DNA of 64,000 bases from Moraxella sp. FZFQ2102 (GCF_024137865.1 NZ_CP099960.1:1178001-1242000), one strand, 5' to 3'; shown: positions 45,305-54,872, numbered from the stretch's first letter. Notes: generated from the sequence alone by a model not told the origin. Numbers and translations are program-made.

Positions 45305-46113
45305 CGGTACGGTTTTATCAGTTTGACGGTGCGCTACAGGCGTCTGATGCGCGCATGGATGAGCGTGCGTTTTGCTATGGCGATGGGTTTTTTAGCACCA
45401 TTGGCGTGCATGATGGGCAGATGCTGTGGGCGGACGGACATCGTGTGCGTGTGATCGCAGGGCTTGGCGCACTTAAGATGGTGCTTGATATCGATGGTCT
45501 GATGGCGCAGCTACATACCTTGGCGGCAGCGATCACAGAAGGTCTCATCAAAATCATCATCACGCGCGCGCCGCAGTCTGTGCGTGGCTATGGTTATCGT
45601 GGTGGTGATAGTCGTGCCACTGCGTATATCAAATGCCAAGCGATGCCTGTGTATCAGGCGCATCAGTGGCAGGACGGATTACCGATCGCGATGCCTGTCG
45701 ATATGATTTGCTTGGACAGCCAAATTGCCCACCGCCCACCGCGCCTAGCAGGGCTTAAGCTGATCGCCTGCCCTGATCAGGTGCTGGCACACGCTGAATT
45801 ATTGGCGCGCCAAGATCAGGGCGCAACCGATGGCTTGGTTGCCAATGTGCATGGGCAGTATATTTGCGCGACGATGGGTAATGTGTTTTATCAAATTGAT
45901 GGCGCATGGTATACGCCGCCTGTGAACCTATCTGGCGTAGCTGGCGTGATGCGCGCCCAAGTGCTGACAAGTGATTACTTTGGACATATCAGTGAGCGCG
46001 TGCTGATGCAGGGTGATTTGAGTGCGATTCAAGCGATGTTCATCACCAATGCTGTGCGCGGTATCATTCCTGTGTGGCGTTTGGATGGGCGGGTGTTGGA
46101 TCAGTTTGTCTAA
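45301..46113 (+). CDS. pabC: Aminodeoxychorismate lyase PabC
   Basis: 270 residues, class IV PLP-dependent fold. It splits 4-amino-4-deoxychorismate to p-aminobenzoate and pyruvate in folate synthesis. RAFCYGDGFFSTIGVHDGQ is the typical class IV N-terminal motif. LIKIIITRAPQSVRGYGY holds the PLP phosphate contact. The Schiff-base Lys should be the one in RLAGLKLIACPDQVLA, a variant of the usual K-x-L-N-R. GLVANVHGQYICATMGNVFY also fits. The order pabC-mltG-tmk is conserved across gammaproteobacteria, which strengthens the call. Confidence 0.88.
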   Translation: MTVRFYQFDGALQASDARMDERAFCYGDGFFSTIGVHDGQMLWADGHRVRVIAGLGALKMVLDIDGLMAQLHTLAAAITEGLIKIIITRAPQSVRGYGYRGGDSRATAYIKCQAMPVYQAHQWQDGLPIAMPVDMICLDSQIAHRPPRLAGLKLIACPDQVLAHAELLARQDQGATDGLVANVHGQYICATMGNVFYQIDGAWYTPPVNLSGVAGVMRAQVLTSDYFGHISERVLMQGDLSAIQAMFITNAVRGIIPVWRLDGRVLDQFV

Positions 46114-46210
46114 TGATATCTATTAGCATAGTGTTGTTTCACACAGGATTTGAGTGTTAATTGGGCGAAAATTTGCTACAATTGGCTAAATTTTTTTATG
46201 AAGTATTTTT

Positions 46211-47308
46211 ATGGCAAATTCTACGCGCAAAAAACCCGTCAGGCAACCTGTCAAATCTTCACAGAAGACCAAGCCGATCTTGATCGTGCTGATTCTTGCT
46301 GTCATCATCGCACTGATCGTGCTTTATCAGACGCTGTTTGCCGCGGCGGTGGATACCGAGCAGCAGGTCAGCGTCGAAAAAGGCGATACTTATTATAGCT
46401 TGCTTGCCAAGCAGGGCTGGACGGATAATGCGCTTGCTTTGCCTGCACTTGCCAAGGCGTATGTGTCATTGAGTGCAGATAAGCCATTGCAAGCAGGTAA
46501 GTACACCATCCCAAGTGGTGCAAGTCTTGCTAGCATCATGGACATCTTGCAGCAAGGCGGTCAATCCGAGCAAGTCGTCATCCGCATCGTTGAAGGCAAG
46601 ACCATCAAGGATCTGTACCAAGCGATCAAAACTACCGATGGCGTGACGCTTGAGCTATTGACGCCACCGGCAGATGGCTATGCGTGGACAGATGTGGCGC
46701 GTGATAATGCTGCGGTTGCTGCGGCGCTTGGGATTGATGCGCCCAATCAGCATTTGGAAGGTTGGTTTGCGCCCAATACTTATCATTTCAATGCAGGCGT
46801 GAGCGATAAAGCCATTTTACAAAAGCTGTATGATGACCAAAAGCGCATCTTGGATGAAGCATGGCAAGCGCGTGATGACAATTTACCATATCAGACGCCG
46901 TATGAAGCTTTGATCATGGCAAGTATCATTGAAAAAGAGACAGGCATCGCCGATGAGCGCAGTTTGGTGTCGTCGGTATTTGTCAATCGTTTCGCCAAGG
47001 ATATGAAACTGCAGACCGATCCGACCATCATTTATGGGCTGTTTGACCGCTATGATGGCAAGATTTATCGCAGTAATATCAATGAGAAAAACGAGTATAA
47101 TACTTATCAAATCAATGGCTTACCGATCACGCCGATTGCACTGCCGTCCAAAGAATCCATCCTTGCGACCATGCATCCTGATAAGTCTGATGTGCTGTTT
47201 TTCGTTGCGACAGGCAATGGTGGGCATAAATTCAGTAAAACGCTCGATGAGCATAATAAAGCGGTAGAAGAATATCGCGCGGTGATGCGCCAAAAGGAAA
47301 GGCAATGA
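46211..47308 (+). CDS. mltG: Endolytic murein transglycosylase MltG (YceG-like)
   Basis: 365 residues. A basic, cytoplasmic N-terminus (ANSTRKKPVRQPVKSSQKTK) is followed by one membrane helix (about 24-45) and a periplasmic YceG domain. A LysM-like segment (VEKGDTYYSLLAKQGW) and the catalytic motif ASIIEKETGIADERSLVSSVFVNR with the active Glu (about 240) are present, as are LQTDPTIIYGL and the closing FFVATGNGGHKFSKTLDEHNKAV. It cleaves nascent glycan strands and sets their length. A possible extended -10 (TGCTACAAT) lies at about 46174-46182. The stop overlaps tmk as ATGA. Confidence 0.93.
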   Translation: MANSTRKKPVRQPVKSSQKTKPILIVLILAVIIALIVLYQTLFAAAVDTEQQVSVEKGDTYYSLLAKQGWTDNALALPALAKAYVSLSADKPLQAGKYTIPSGASLASIMDILQQGGQSEQVVIRIVEGKTIKDLYQAIKTTDGVTLELLTPPADGYAWTDVARDNAAVAAALGIDAPNQHLEGWFAPNTYHFNAGVSDKAILQKLYDDQKRILDEAWQARDDNLPYQTPYEALIMASIIEKETGIADERSLVSSVFVNRFAKDMKLQTDPTIIYGLFDRYDGKIYRSNINEKNEYNTYQINGLPITPIALPSKESILATMHPDKSDVLFFVATGNGGHKFSKTLDEHNKAVEEYRAVMRQKERQ

Positions 47309-47955
47309 CAGATACGCATAAGGCAGATGCCAAGCAATTGACAGGTAAATTCATCAGCTTTGAAGGGACAGAAGGCGTCGGCAAGACCACGGCGATCGAT
47401 GGCTTGGTCGCGCGCCTACAAGCACGGGGCATACAGGTGCTGCGTACGCGCGAACCTGGGGGCAGTGTGCTTGCCGAAGAGCTGCGTGCGATGTTTTTGG
47501 ATCCTAATCGCAGCATCGATGCTGATACTGAGATTTTGATGATGTTCGCTGCGCGCGCTGATCATATCCATCAGGTGATTATCCCTGCACTACAAGCGGG
47601 CAAATGGGTGATTTGCGATCGCTTTTTTGACAGTACGGTGGCGTATCAGGGCTTTGGTCGCTTTGATGGTGATCAGGCGGCGCTTGATAAGATTGAGCTG
47701 TTGATTGAGCATTTTGTGCCGATCAGTCCAGATGTGACGCTGTGGCTGGATTTGGATGTGGCGACAGGCATGATGCGCGCAGGCAAAAGAAGCGCTGCCG
47801 ATCGTCTAGAAGCCAATGCGCTAAGCTTTTTTGAAAAAGTGCATCAAGGATTGAGCCATCAAGCTGCACGCCACCCACAGCGCATTCATCGCATTGATGC
47901 TGATGGGACGATTGATGAAGTGGCGGCGCGCATTGATCGGGTACTTGGGCTGTAG
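47305..47955 (+). CDS. tmk: Thymidylate kinase
   Basis: 216 residues. It phosphorylates dTMP to dTDP. The P-loop is FEGTEGVGKTT (19-29). RTREPGGSVLAEELR is the DR(E)-type motif, ICDRFFDSTVAYQGFGR binds the thymidine base and phosphate, and the lid region is RSAADRLE. A short extension (TDTHKADAKQLTG) precedes the core. The strong ribosome binding site AAAAGGAAAGG lies inside the mltG end and the start overlaps the mltG stop by 4 bp. Last gene of pabC-mltG-tmk. Confidence 0.94.
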   Translation: MTDTHKADAKQLTGKFISFEGTEGVGKTTAIDGLVARLQARGIQVLRTREPGGSVLAEELRAMFLDPNRSIDADTEILMMFAARADHIHQVIIPALQAGKWVICDRFFDSTVAYQGFGRFDGDQAALDKIELLIEHFVPISPDVTLWLDLDVATGMMRAGKRSAADRLEANALSFFEKVHQGLSHQAARHPQRIHRIDADGTIDEVAARIDRVLGL

Positions 47956-48015
47956 ATTGGCAAGGATTGTTGCTGGCGCGTAGGATTTGGGCAAGGTATT
48001 GTCGCCAAAGCATAC

Positions 48016-48044
48016 TTGACGGTAACTTTAGATTTTTGCATACT
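48016..48044 (+). promoter_or_regulatory. Predicted sigma70 promoter for the DegP-type protease gene
   Basis: TTGACG (48016-48021), 17-bp spacer and CATACT (48039-48044), 60 bp before the ATG. Motif match only; a sigmaE-type promoter was looked for and not seen clearly. Confidence 0.45.
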
Positions 48045-48104
48045 AGGCGCAATCATGCTTATCATCGCCGAGCTTGGATTTGGCAGGCGAAACAAGGATT
48101 GCTT

Positions 48105-49496
48105 ATGAAAAAAACAGCACTGAGCGGATTGCTTGCCCTAAGCCTATGGATGCCTGTCGCCATGAGCGTGCCGATGACGGCACACGCGGTGGTGGGCGTG
48201 GATTTCTCCCAATTGGTCGAACAAGCATCGCCATCGGTGGTGCGTGTGAGCATCACCAAAAAAGTCGATACTCAAACCCTAGCCAAAGCGCAGGCGATAG
48301 AGATTTTAAAAGATTATTTGGGTCAAGATGTGCCGCTGCCTGACGCACCGATGCTTGAGCAGGGCTATGGCACGGGCTTTTTTATCAGTTCTGATGGTTA
48401 TATTTTGACCAATCACCATGTCATCGCTGATGCCGAGAGTATCACCGTCACCCTAAGCGATCGCACGGAGCTGGATGCCAAATTGATCGGCAGTGATGAG
48501 AGTTCAGACATCGCGGTACTCAAGGTACAAGGCACAAACTTCCCTGCACTGCCTGTGGCAAAAGGCGATACGCTCAAAGTCGGCGAGCCTGTACTTGCCA
48601 TCGGTTCGCCGTTTGGCTTTGATTATTCGGCATCGGCAGGGATTGTCTCTGCCAAATCGCGCAGCATTCCAAGCGAAGGCACAGTACCTTTTATCCAAAG
48701 TGATGTCGCCTTAAACCCCGGTAATTCAGGCGGGCCATTATTCAACCAAAAAGGCGAAGTCGTCGCGGTCAATTCGATGATTTTTAGCGGTACGGGCGGC
48801 TATATGGGGCTGTCGTTCTCGATTCCAATTGAGACGGCGATGGATATCTATCAGCAGATCCGCGATACAGGCAAGGTGACGCGCGTGCGCATGGGCGTGA
48901 CCATTCAAGATCTGGATCGTAATTTGGCGCAAGTCTATGGGCTTGAGCGTCCTAAAGGCGCGCTTTTGACCAAAGTCGTGCCACAGTCGCCAGCTGATCA
49001 AGCAGGCTTACAAGCAGGCGATGTGGTCTTATCGTTCAATGATATGCCGATCAACCTGGCGCATGAATGGTTCGATTTGACCAACAAAGCCAAGCCGCAC
49101 GATACTTTTTATTTGACTTATCTGCGTGATGGTAAGACTTATCAAGCCAAAGGGCAGTTCGGTGATGCAGCAGATGACATCGCCGCTGACCAAAAACGCC
49201 AACAAGACGGCGTGCGCTTGGGCGTGCGTCTGCGCAATCTGACCGTGCTTGAACGCCGCGCGCTGACAGAACAAGGCATCCAAGGCGGCGTGATGATCAC
49301 TTCGGTGGATCTGGTGGGTAATGCGTCGCGCGCTGGCATCCAAACGGGGGATATCTTGGTCGGCATGAACCGTGTGCCAATCCGTGATGCCGAAAGTTTC
49401 GCCGCCCAAGTCGCTGCCTTGCCAAATAAAGGCGTGGTCGCGGTGCAGCTGATCCGCCAAGGCGAGCCGGTGATTCTTGGGATGCGCCTTGAATGA
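48105..49496 (+). CDS. Periplasmic Do-type serine protease (DegP/DegQ/MucD-like)
   Basis: 463 residues from the ATG at 48105 (AAGGATT upstream); the frame is open 46 codons earlier, but the signal peptide (MKKTALSGLLALSLWMPVAMSVPMTAHA) fixes the start. S1C protease domain: His in ILTNHHVIADAESI, Asp in DESSDIAVLKV, Ser in LNPGNSGGPLFN. Two PDZ domains follow (about 265-350 and 370-460), with RPKGALLTKVVPQSPADQAGLQAGD and TEQGIQGGVMITSVDLVGNASRAGIQTGD. It degrades or refolds damaged envelope proteins. The long LA-loop Q-linker of DegP is short here, nearer to DegQ/MucD. Confidence 0.9.
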   Translation: MKKTALSGLLALSLWMPVAMSVPMTAHAVVGVDFSQLVEQASPSVVRVSITKKVDTQTLAKAQAIEILKDYLGQDVPLPDAPMLEQGYGTGFFISSDGYILTNHHVIADAESITVTLSDRTELDAKLIGSDESSDIAVLKVQGTNFPALPVAKGDTLKVGEPVLAIGSPFGFDYSASAGIVSAKSRSIPSEGTVPFIQSDVALNPGNSGGPLFNQKGEVVAVNSMIFSGTGGYMGLSFSIPIETAMDIYQQIRDTGKVTRVRMGVTIQDLDRNLAQVYGLERPKGALLTKVVPQSPADQAGLQAGDVVLSFNDMPINLAHEWFDLTNKAKPHDTFYLTYLRDGKTYQAKGQFGDAADDIAADQKRQQDGVRLGVRLRNLTVLERRALTEQGIQGGVMITSVDLVGNASRAGIQTGDILVGMNRVPIRDAESFAAQVAALPNKGVVAVQLIRQGEPVILGMRLE

Positions 49497-49627
49497 GCGT
49501 GATTGAATAATTATTTAAATGCAACAAATTTCGCTGTAACATTGACCATTAAATGTGATAAACTAAATAATCCAACAAGAAGTTGGTGTAAATTTAGACC
49601 GATTGACAGACCGAGCAAGGCTTTTGT

Positions 49628-50533
49628 ATGACAGACGCATATCAAGACATCAAATCCAAACTTCGTGGGGCGATCACTGCCCTGATCACACCGATGACCC
49701 CAGACGGTGCGGTGGATTATGATAAGCTTGCCAAGCTGATCGAATGGCAAATCGCCGAAGGCATTCATGCTTTGGTCGCGGTCGGTACGACAGGCGAGTC
49801 AGCGACTTTGAGTGTGGCTGAACACAGCGAAGTGATTAACTTTTTTGTCAAGCAAGTGGCGGGTCGTGTGCCTGTGATCGCAGGTACGGGTGCGAATTCA
49901 ACGCATGAAGCGATCGAGCTTACTCGCCATGCCAAAAACGCAGGCGCGGACTGTGCGCTACTGGTCGTACCTTATTATAATAAGCCGACCCAAGAAGGGA
50001 TGTATCAGCATTTCAAAGCCATCGCCGAAGCGGTGGATATGCCACAGATGCTGTACAATGTCCCTGGTCGCACGGTCGCTGATATGAGCGAAGAGACGGT
50101 CAATCGCTTGGCGGATATCGATAATATCGTCGCGATCAAAGACGCCACAGGCGATGTCGAGCGTGGCAAAAGCCTAATTAAGCGCGTCGGTGATCGTATC
50201 GTCGTGCTATCGGGTGACGATCCGACCGCGCTTGAGCTTGTTAAGCATGGTGCAGCGGGTGATATTTCGGTGACTTCTAATGTCGCACCAAAAGCGATGA
50301 GCCAAGTATTTGGCTTGGCATTAGAAGGCAAATTCGACGAAGCGGCGGCGATTCATGACACCATCAAGCATCTGCACCAAGATCTGTTCGTTGAGTCTAG
50401 CCCACAGCCGACCAAATATGCCTTGTATAAGATGGGCAAGATTGACAAAGGTATTCGCTTGCCACTGGTATGGCTGTCGAATGAATATCACAGCGTGATC
50501 GATGCAGCATTGGCGAAAGCGAACCTGATTTAA
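49628..50533 (+). CDS. dapA: 4-hydroxy-tetrahydrodipicolinate synthase DapA
   Basis: 301 residues. First committed step to lysine and meso-diaminopimelate: it condenses pyruvate and aspartate semialdehyde. RGAITALITPMTPDGAVDYDKL and VAVGTTGESATLS are the N-terminal signatures. LLVVPYYNKPTQEGMYQHF holds the relay Tyr. YNVPGRTVADM and IVAIKDATGDVERG follow, with the Schiff-base Lys in IKDATG, then LSGDDPTALELVKHGAAGDISVTSNVAP. The fit to length and motifs is full. The order dapA, small lipoprotein, purC matches the dapA-bamC-purC arrangement of related bacteria. Confidence 0.94.
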   Translation: MTDAYQDIKSKLRGAITALITPMTPDGAVDYDKLAKLIEWQIAEGIHALVAVGTTGESATLSVAEHSEVINFFVKQVAGRVPVIAGTGANSTHEAIELTRHAKNAGADCALLVVPYYNKPTQEGMYQHFKAIAEAVDMPQMLYNVPGRTVADMSEETVNRLADIDNIVAIKDATGDVERGKSLIKRVGDRIVVLSGDDPTALELVKHGAAGDISVTSNVAPKAMSQVFGLALEGKFDEAAAIHDTIKHLHQDLFVESSPQPTKYALYKMGKIDKGIRLPLVWLSNEYHSVIDAALAKANLI

Positions 50534-50560
50534 CTCACTTTTTGAGCAGTTGGAATGTGT

Positions 50561-50833
50561 ATGAAAACTTTAAAATTGACAGCAGTTATTATGGCGGTGA
50601 TGACAGCACTTACAGGCTGTGCCGCCACCAAAAGCCTACTGGCAAAGCGCGATAACGGCAGCCTAGATTATCGCACAAGCGAGAAGATTGCACCGCTACA
50701 ACTGCCAGCAGAACAGCCTGCAGCAGAGTTTGTACCGCTGTATCCGACACCTACCGTTAATGAAAAATCATCAGATTTTATTAATGAAGCAGGCAAGCAG
50801 TACGAGCTGCCTAAGCCACCAAGCGTGCGTTAA
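50561..50833 (+). CDS. Small lipoprotein resembling only the N-terminal part of BamC/NlpB
   Basis: 90 residues; ATG at 50561 with GGA 6 nt upstream, though ATG 50555 is possible. The lipoprotein signal ends in TALTGC. The mature start (DNGSLDYRTSEKIAPLQLPAEQPAAEFVPLYPTP) looks like the unstructured N-terminal region of BamC, which in E. coli binds BamD. The two folded helix-grip domains of BamC are missing: the protein stops after about 70 mature residues. Its place between dapA and purC is the usual BamC place. So it is either a natural minimal BamC or a truncated remnant. The coding sequence itself is clean. Confidence 0.65.
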   Translation: MKTLKLTAVIMAVMTALTGCAATKSLLAKRDNGSLDYRTSEKIAPLQLPAEQPAAEFVPLYPTPTVNEKSSDFINEAGKQYELPKPPSVR

Positions 50834-50841
50834 TTCATTAG

Positions 50842-50870
50842 AAGTGCGATGTCGATGCGTCGCACTTTTG
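50842..50870 (+). terminator. Terminator after the BamC-like lipoprotein gene
   Basis: AAGTGCGA (50842-50849) pairs with TCGCACTT (50860-50867), followed by TTG. It lies 9 bp after the stop codon and 40 bp before purC. Confidence 0.7.
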
Positions 50871-50910
50871 TGTTTAGATTTCCTTAACTTTTAAGCATTT
50901 GAGAATTTCC

Positions 50911-51624
50911 ATGGAAAAACAAGCCCTACTTTATACTGGTAAAGCCAAATCTGTCTATGAAACTGCCGATCCTGATTATCTGGTACTGCATTTTCGCAAT
51001 GACGCCAGTGCGTTCAATGGCGAGAAGATGGCAAGTCTTGACCGCAAAGGCATGGTGAATAACCGCTTTAATGCCTTTATCATGCAAAAGCTTGCCGAAG
51101 CAGGCATTGAGACGCATTTTGAAAAGCAGCTATCAGACGATGAAGTCTTGGTAAAACGCCTAAAAATGATCCCAGTAGAAGCAGTGGTGCGTAACTATGC
51201 CGCGGGCGGCTTGATGAAGCGCCTAGGCTTGACCGAAGGTTTGCCACTGTTGCCGCCGACTTATGAGCTGTTTTATAAAGATGACAGTCTGGGCGATCCG
51301 ATGCTGTCAGAATCTACCGCGATTGCGCTTGGCTATGCCACTCCTGATGAGCTGCGCCAAATGCAAGAGCTGACCTTGAAAGTCAATGCCGTGCTGTCGA
51401 AGCTATTTGATGACGCAGGTCTGATGCTGGTGGACTTTAAGCTTGAATTTGGTCTGTTCCACGGCCGTGTGGTCTTGGGCGATGAGTTCTCACCAGATGG
51501 CTGCCGCCTGTGGGACAAAGAGACTAAGAAAAAGCTGGACAAAGACCGCTTCCGTCAAGGCTTGGGCGATGTTGTCGAAGGTTATGAAGAAGTTGCGCGC
51601 CGTATCGGTGTACCGCTTGCCTAA
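50911..51624 (+). CDS. purC: SAICAR synthetase PurC
   Basis: 237 residues from the ATG at 50911; an in-frame TTG four codons earlier is ignored. It joins aspartate to CAIR in purine synthesis. [33 protein letters not shown] is the conserved N-terminus; [12 protein letters not shown] and [26 protein letters not shown] are the two PROSITE-type signatures. Length is the same as in E. coli. It is monocistronic after the preceding terminator; no PurR-like operator was recognised. Confidence 0.94.
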   Translation: MEKQALLYTGKAKSVYETADPDYLVLHFRNDASAFNGEKMASLDRKGMVNNRFNAFIMQKLAEAGIETHFEKQLSDDEVLVKRLKMIPVEAVVRNYAAGGLMKRLGLTEGLPLLPPTYELFYKDDSLGDPMLSESTAIALGYATPDELRQMQELTLKVNAVLSKLFDDAGLMLVDFKLEFGLFHGRVVLGDEFSPDGCRLWDKETKKKLDKDRFRQGLGDVVEGYEEVARRIGVPLA

Positions 51625-51722
51625 TGCTTGGCTTTTGATGACTTAATTTGATGATGGGTTGGTTAAAATTCGGTGCTGTAGCTGTATCTGTGTTTTAATC
51701 AACCTTATTTTTTGGAAAAATC

Positions 51723-52055
51723 ATGTATTTTCAAATGTATAAAATCGTTACCTACATTCCAGAGACGCATCTGGAAGTGGTAAAAACCGCGATGTTCGCC
51801 GCTGGTGCGGGGCATTATGGTAATTATGAATGCTGCAGCTGGCAGACATTGGGCATGGGGCAGTTTCGCCCACTGGATGGCGCAAATCCGACCATCGGCG
51901 AAGTCGGTGAAATCACGCGTGTGTCTGAGTGGAAGGTGGAGATGATGGTGCCTGAGAATAAGCTGTGCGAAGTTGTGCAAGCGTACAAAGACGCGCACCC
52001 TTATGAAGTGCCTGCCTATGAAGTGTATCAGACAGTGGATGTGGAAGGGGATTGA
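51723..52055 (+). CDS. NIF3/YqfO-like PII-fold protein (about 110 residues)
   Basis: 110 residues. MYKIVTYIPETHLEVVKTAMFAAGAGHYGNYECCSWQTLGMGQFRPLDGANPTIG and the end AHPYEVPAYEVY match the short, stand-alone version of the NIF3-associated PII-like domain found in Pseudomonas and relatives. The fold resembles CutA/PII. The molecular function is unknown, although some members were suspected to bind metal. The start at 51723 has GGAAAA at the right distance; a second ATG four codons in would give the exact family start. Alone between terminators. Confidence 0.8.
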   Translation: MYFQMYKIVTYIPETHLEVVKTAMFAAGAGHYGNYECCSWQTLGMGQFRPLDGANPTIGEVGEITRVSEWKVEMMVPENKLCEVVQAYKDAHPYEVPAYEVYQTVDVEGD

Positions 52056-52076
52056 TCATCAATCCAACCAAGCACC

Positions 52077-52113
52077 AAAAAGCGCCCAAATCATCACGAT
52101 CTGGGCGTTTTTT
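52077..52113. terminator. Bidirectional terminator between the NIF3-like gene and parC
   Basis: CGCCCA (52083-52088) pairs with TGGGCG (52102-52107), extended by a G-T wobble and flanked by A and T runs, so it fits both convergent genes. Confidence 0.8.
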
Positions 52114-52119
52114 ATTGGA

Positions 52120-54345
52120 TCAATCAGAATTTTGGATCAGTTTTGTCATGCCCGCCACTTTACCAAAGCCCTTTGGCAATGCCGCACCACGACTGGCGCG
52201 CTTGGCGGTGTAATTGGCGACATCGCTAGGCTTTAGCGTCAAGGTGCGCTTGCCTGCGGTGATGACTAGGCTGTCATTGCTTGATAAGCTTGTGATCGCG
52301 GTGATAGTCTCATCGCCTTTTAGATTGACAAGCTTATTGCCCTTGCCCTTAGCAAGCTGTGGCAGATCATCACTTGGGAAGATGAGCAGATTGCCATTGG
52401 AGACGCTCACCGCCACCAAATCATCACCATCATCCATCACAGCGATGGGCAGCAGTGTGCCATCGCCCAGATTGATACTTGCCTTGCCTGCTTTTTGGGC
52501 GGTGTCTAGATTGGATAATTGATTGATAAAGCCATAGCCTGCGCTACTTGCCATGATGATGTGTTTATCAGTCATGAAGGCAAGCTGTTCAATCTTTGCG
52601 CCATTGGCAAGGTTTAATAGGCTTGTGATCGGATCGCCTTGACCGCGCGCCGATGGCAGATGGACGGTATCAAGCCCATAGCTGCGACCTGTGCTGTCGA
52701 TGAGAATCAAGCGTTCGGTCGATTTACCCAAGGCGTGCGCCAAATAATCATCGCCCGAGCGATAGTTCATCTGCATAGGATCGGTGCTGTGACCCTTGGC
52801 AAGGCGAATCCAGCCGGCTTGTGAGATCACCACCGTCACAGGCTCGCTCGTCATCAGCTCCGTGGCTTTTAGACTGGTGGCTTCGTCGCGCTCTACCACA
52901 GGTGAGTGGCGTTCATCACCATGTTCTTTGGCATCGGCGGTCAGCTCATCGATGAGTAGGGCGGTGAGCGCATCAGGGTCGGCAAGCTGATTGGCGATCA
53001 CCGCGCGCTCAGCTTCTAGGCGGTCGCGCTCGGCATTAAGCTCAATCTCTTCAAGCTTGGCAAGTTGGCGCAGTTTGATGTCTAAGATGGCATCGGCTTG
53101 AATGTCTGATAAGCCATAGCGATTCATCAGCTCAAGCTTGGGGTCATCTTCTTCGCGGATGATGCGGATGACTTCATCGATGTTCAAGTAAGCGATGAGT
53201 AAGCCTGCCAAAATATGCAGTCGCTTATCGATCTTATCCAAGCGATGCTGCAAGCGGCGAATCACCACACCGCGGCGCACAGACAGCCACTCGGTGAGAA
53301 TGGTTTTTAGATTTTTGACTTCAGGTTTGCCATTGACACCGATCATGTTCATATTCACACGATAGCTCGTCTCAAGGTCAGTATTGGCAAACAGATGGCT
53401 CATGATTTTATCAATCTCAAGCTTGCCTTTTTTGAGCTCGATGACGATGCGGCAAGGGTTGTTGTTGTCCGATTCGTCGCGGATTTCGGTGACCCAAGGC
53501 AGTTTTTTATCGGTCATCAGCTTTGCGATCTGCTCAACCACTTTATTGCCTGAGACCTGATAAGGTAAGGCATTGATAATAATATGGTTTTTTTCTTTTG
53601 GGTCAAGCTGATAAGTGGCGCGCATCTTGTAGCTGCCTTTGCCCGTCTCGTACATCGCGACCAAGTCTGCCTTGGGCGTGATGATCTCGGCAGTGGTCGG
53701 CAGATCAGGGGCAAGCACGGTTTGCGCCAGTTGTTTGACGGACAATTCTGGATTTTTTAGTAAGCGAATGCAGGCTTTGACCACTTCGCCCAGATTGTGC
53801 GGTGGAATGTCTGTTGCCATACCGACGGCGATGCCGGTTGTGCCATTGAGCAAAATATTTGGCAGGCGCGCAGGCAAGGTGACAGGTTCGGTGAGTGAGC
53901 CATCGAAGTTATCCTGCCAATCGACTGTGCCTTGCTCAAGTTCAGCCAGCAAAGTATTGGCATAATTACTCATCTTCGCTTCGGTATAGCGCATCGCCGC
54001 AAAAGATTTGGGATCATCAGGAGATCCCCAGTTGCCCTGACCGCTGATCAGTGGATAACGATAGCTGAACGGCTGCGCCATCAGAACCATCGCTTCATAA
54101 CAGGCAAAATCGCCGTGCGGATGATATTTACCCAAGACATCACCGACGGTACGCGCGCTTTTTTTGGGCTTGGCGGTGTGCTTAAGCCCAAGCTCGCTCA
54201 TGGCATAGACGATGCGGCGCTGCACGGGCTTGAGTCCATCGGCGATGTGTGGCAAGGCGCGATCCATGATGACATACATGGCGTAGTTTAGGTAGGCGTA
54301 TTCGGTGAAGTCGCTCACCGAGCGGGTGTCGATGTCTGTGGTCAT
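52120..54345 (-). CDS. parC: DNA topoisomerase IV subunit A (ParC)
   Basis: 741 residues. Breaks and rejoins DNA to unlink daughter chromosomes. [32 protein letters not shown] is the gyrA/parC N-terminus, and [10 protein letters not shown] contains the catalytic Tyr at residue 120, the same number as in E. coli. The quinolone-resistance region reads [14 protein letters not shown], so position 80 is Phe (codon TTT, 54108-54106) where E. coli ParC has Ser; Glu 84 is kept. The C-terminal part has beta-pinwheel repeats with sequence typical of ParC, not GyrA (no GyrA box is seen). parE is not adjacent. Confidence 0.94.
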   Translation of the reverse strand: MTTDIDTRSVSDFTEYAYLNYAMYVIMDRALPHIADGLKPVQRRIVYAMSELGLKHTAKPKKSARTVGDVLGKYHPHGDFACYEAMVLMAQPFSYRYPLISGQGNWGSPDDPKSFAAMRYTEAKMSNYANTLLAELEQGTVDWQDNFDGSLTEPVTLPARLPNILLNGTTGIAVGMATDIPPHNLGEVVKACIRLLKNPELSVKQLAQTVLAPDLPTTAEIITPKADLVAMYETGKGSYKMRATYQLDPKEKNHIIINALPYQVSGNKVVEQIAKLMTDKKLPWVTEIRDESDNNNPCRIVIELKKGKLEIDKIMSHLFANTDLETSYRVNMNMIGVNGKPEVKNLKTILTEWLSVRRGVVIRRLQHRLDKIDKRLHILAGLLIAYLNIDEVIRIIREEDDPKLELMNRYGLSDIQADAILDIKLRQLAKLEEIELNAERDRLEAERAVIANQLADPDALTALLIDELTADAKEHGDERHSPVVERDEATSLKATELMTSEPVTVVISQAGWIRLAKGHSTDPMQMNYRSGDDYLAHALGKSTERLILIDSTGRSYGLDTVHLPSARGQGDPITSLLNLANGAKIEQLAFMTDKHIIMASSAGYGFINQLSNLDTAQKAGKASINLGDGTLLPIAVMDDGDDLVAVSVSNGNLLIFPSDDLPQLAKGKGNKLVNLKGDETITAITSLSSNDSLVITAGKRTLTLKPSDVANYTAKRASRGAALPKGFGKVAGMTKLIQNSD

Positions 54346-54442
54346 AATGCATATAAACTGCTAAAAAATTACTCTATGATAACAAGTTTATACGGACAAA
54401 ACAATTTGTGATTGTAAAGTTTGCCCCCAAAAGATAAGCAAC

Positions 54443-54472
54443 AAAAAAGCAATGACCGCATCAGCCATTGCT
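54443..54472 (-). terminator. Terminator after the pterin dehydratase gene
   Basis: AGCAATG (54448-54454) pairs with CATTGCT (54466-54472); on the minus strand the stem is followed by TTTTTTG. It lies 19 bp beyond the phhB stop. Confidence 0.72.
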
Positions 54473-54490
54473 TATTTTACTTTTAATGAA

Positions 54491-54778
54491 TTACAACGCC
54501 TGCAGCGAGCTTTCCATACGCTTGGCAAGCTGTACATCACGGCTTTGGACAGCGTGTTGGCTTGGGTCGCCGATGCGCACACTCAGCACATTATAATCAT
54601 GACTCCACACAGGATAATGCTCAAGGCTTTGGGCGAAAAACGCCACGCGTACCATGAAGCTTACCGCCGTAGCAAAGTCTTCAAAAGTATAGGTTTTGAT
54701 TAGGCTGTTGCCATCTAGCGACCAATTTGGCAAACCGTCAAGCTGTAGGGCGACTTGGTCGGGAGTTAAGCTGCTCAT
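54491..54778 (-). CDS. phhB: Pterin-4-alpha-carbinolamine dehydratase-like protein
   Basis: 95 residues, standard for the PCD/DCoH fold. WSLDGNSLIKTYTFEDFATAVSFMVRVAFFAQSLEHYPVWSHDYNVLSVRI matches the family, including the helix and the (E)-x-x-x-H motif. In active members the catalytic part reads HHPxW...YN.V.V.L.TH; here it is H-Y-P and the later TH is lost (GDPSQHAVQSRD). One or two of the catalytic histidines may thus be missing or replaced. No phenylalanine hydroxylase gene (phhA) is in the window, so a role in pterin recycling is only by family. The ATG at 54778 has AAGGAATATC upstream. Confidence 0.78.
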   Translation of the reverse strand: MSSLTPDQVALQLDGLPNWSLDGNSLIKTYTFEDFATAVSFMVRVAFFAQSLEHYPVWSHDYNVLSVRIGDPSQHAVQSRDVQLAKRMESSLQAL

Positions 54779-54872
54779 GATATTCCTTGTAAAAAAGTTG
54801 CTTGTAAAAATCTTGTCAATTCAAGCAATTTTCAAGCGGTTGGATCGATGATAAAAGTGAATGGGTTATCGC

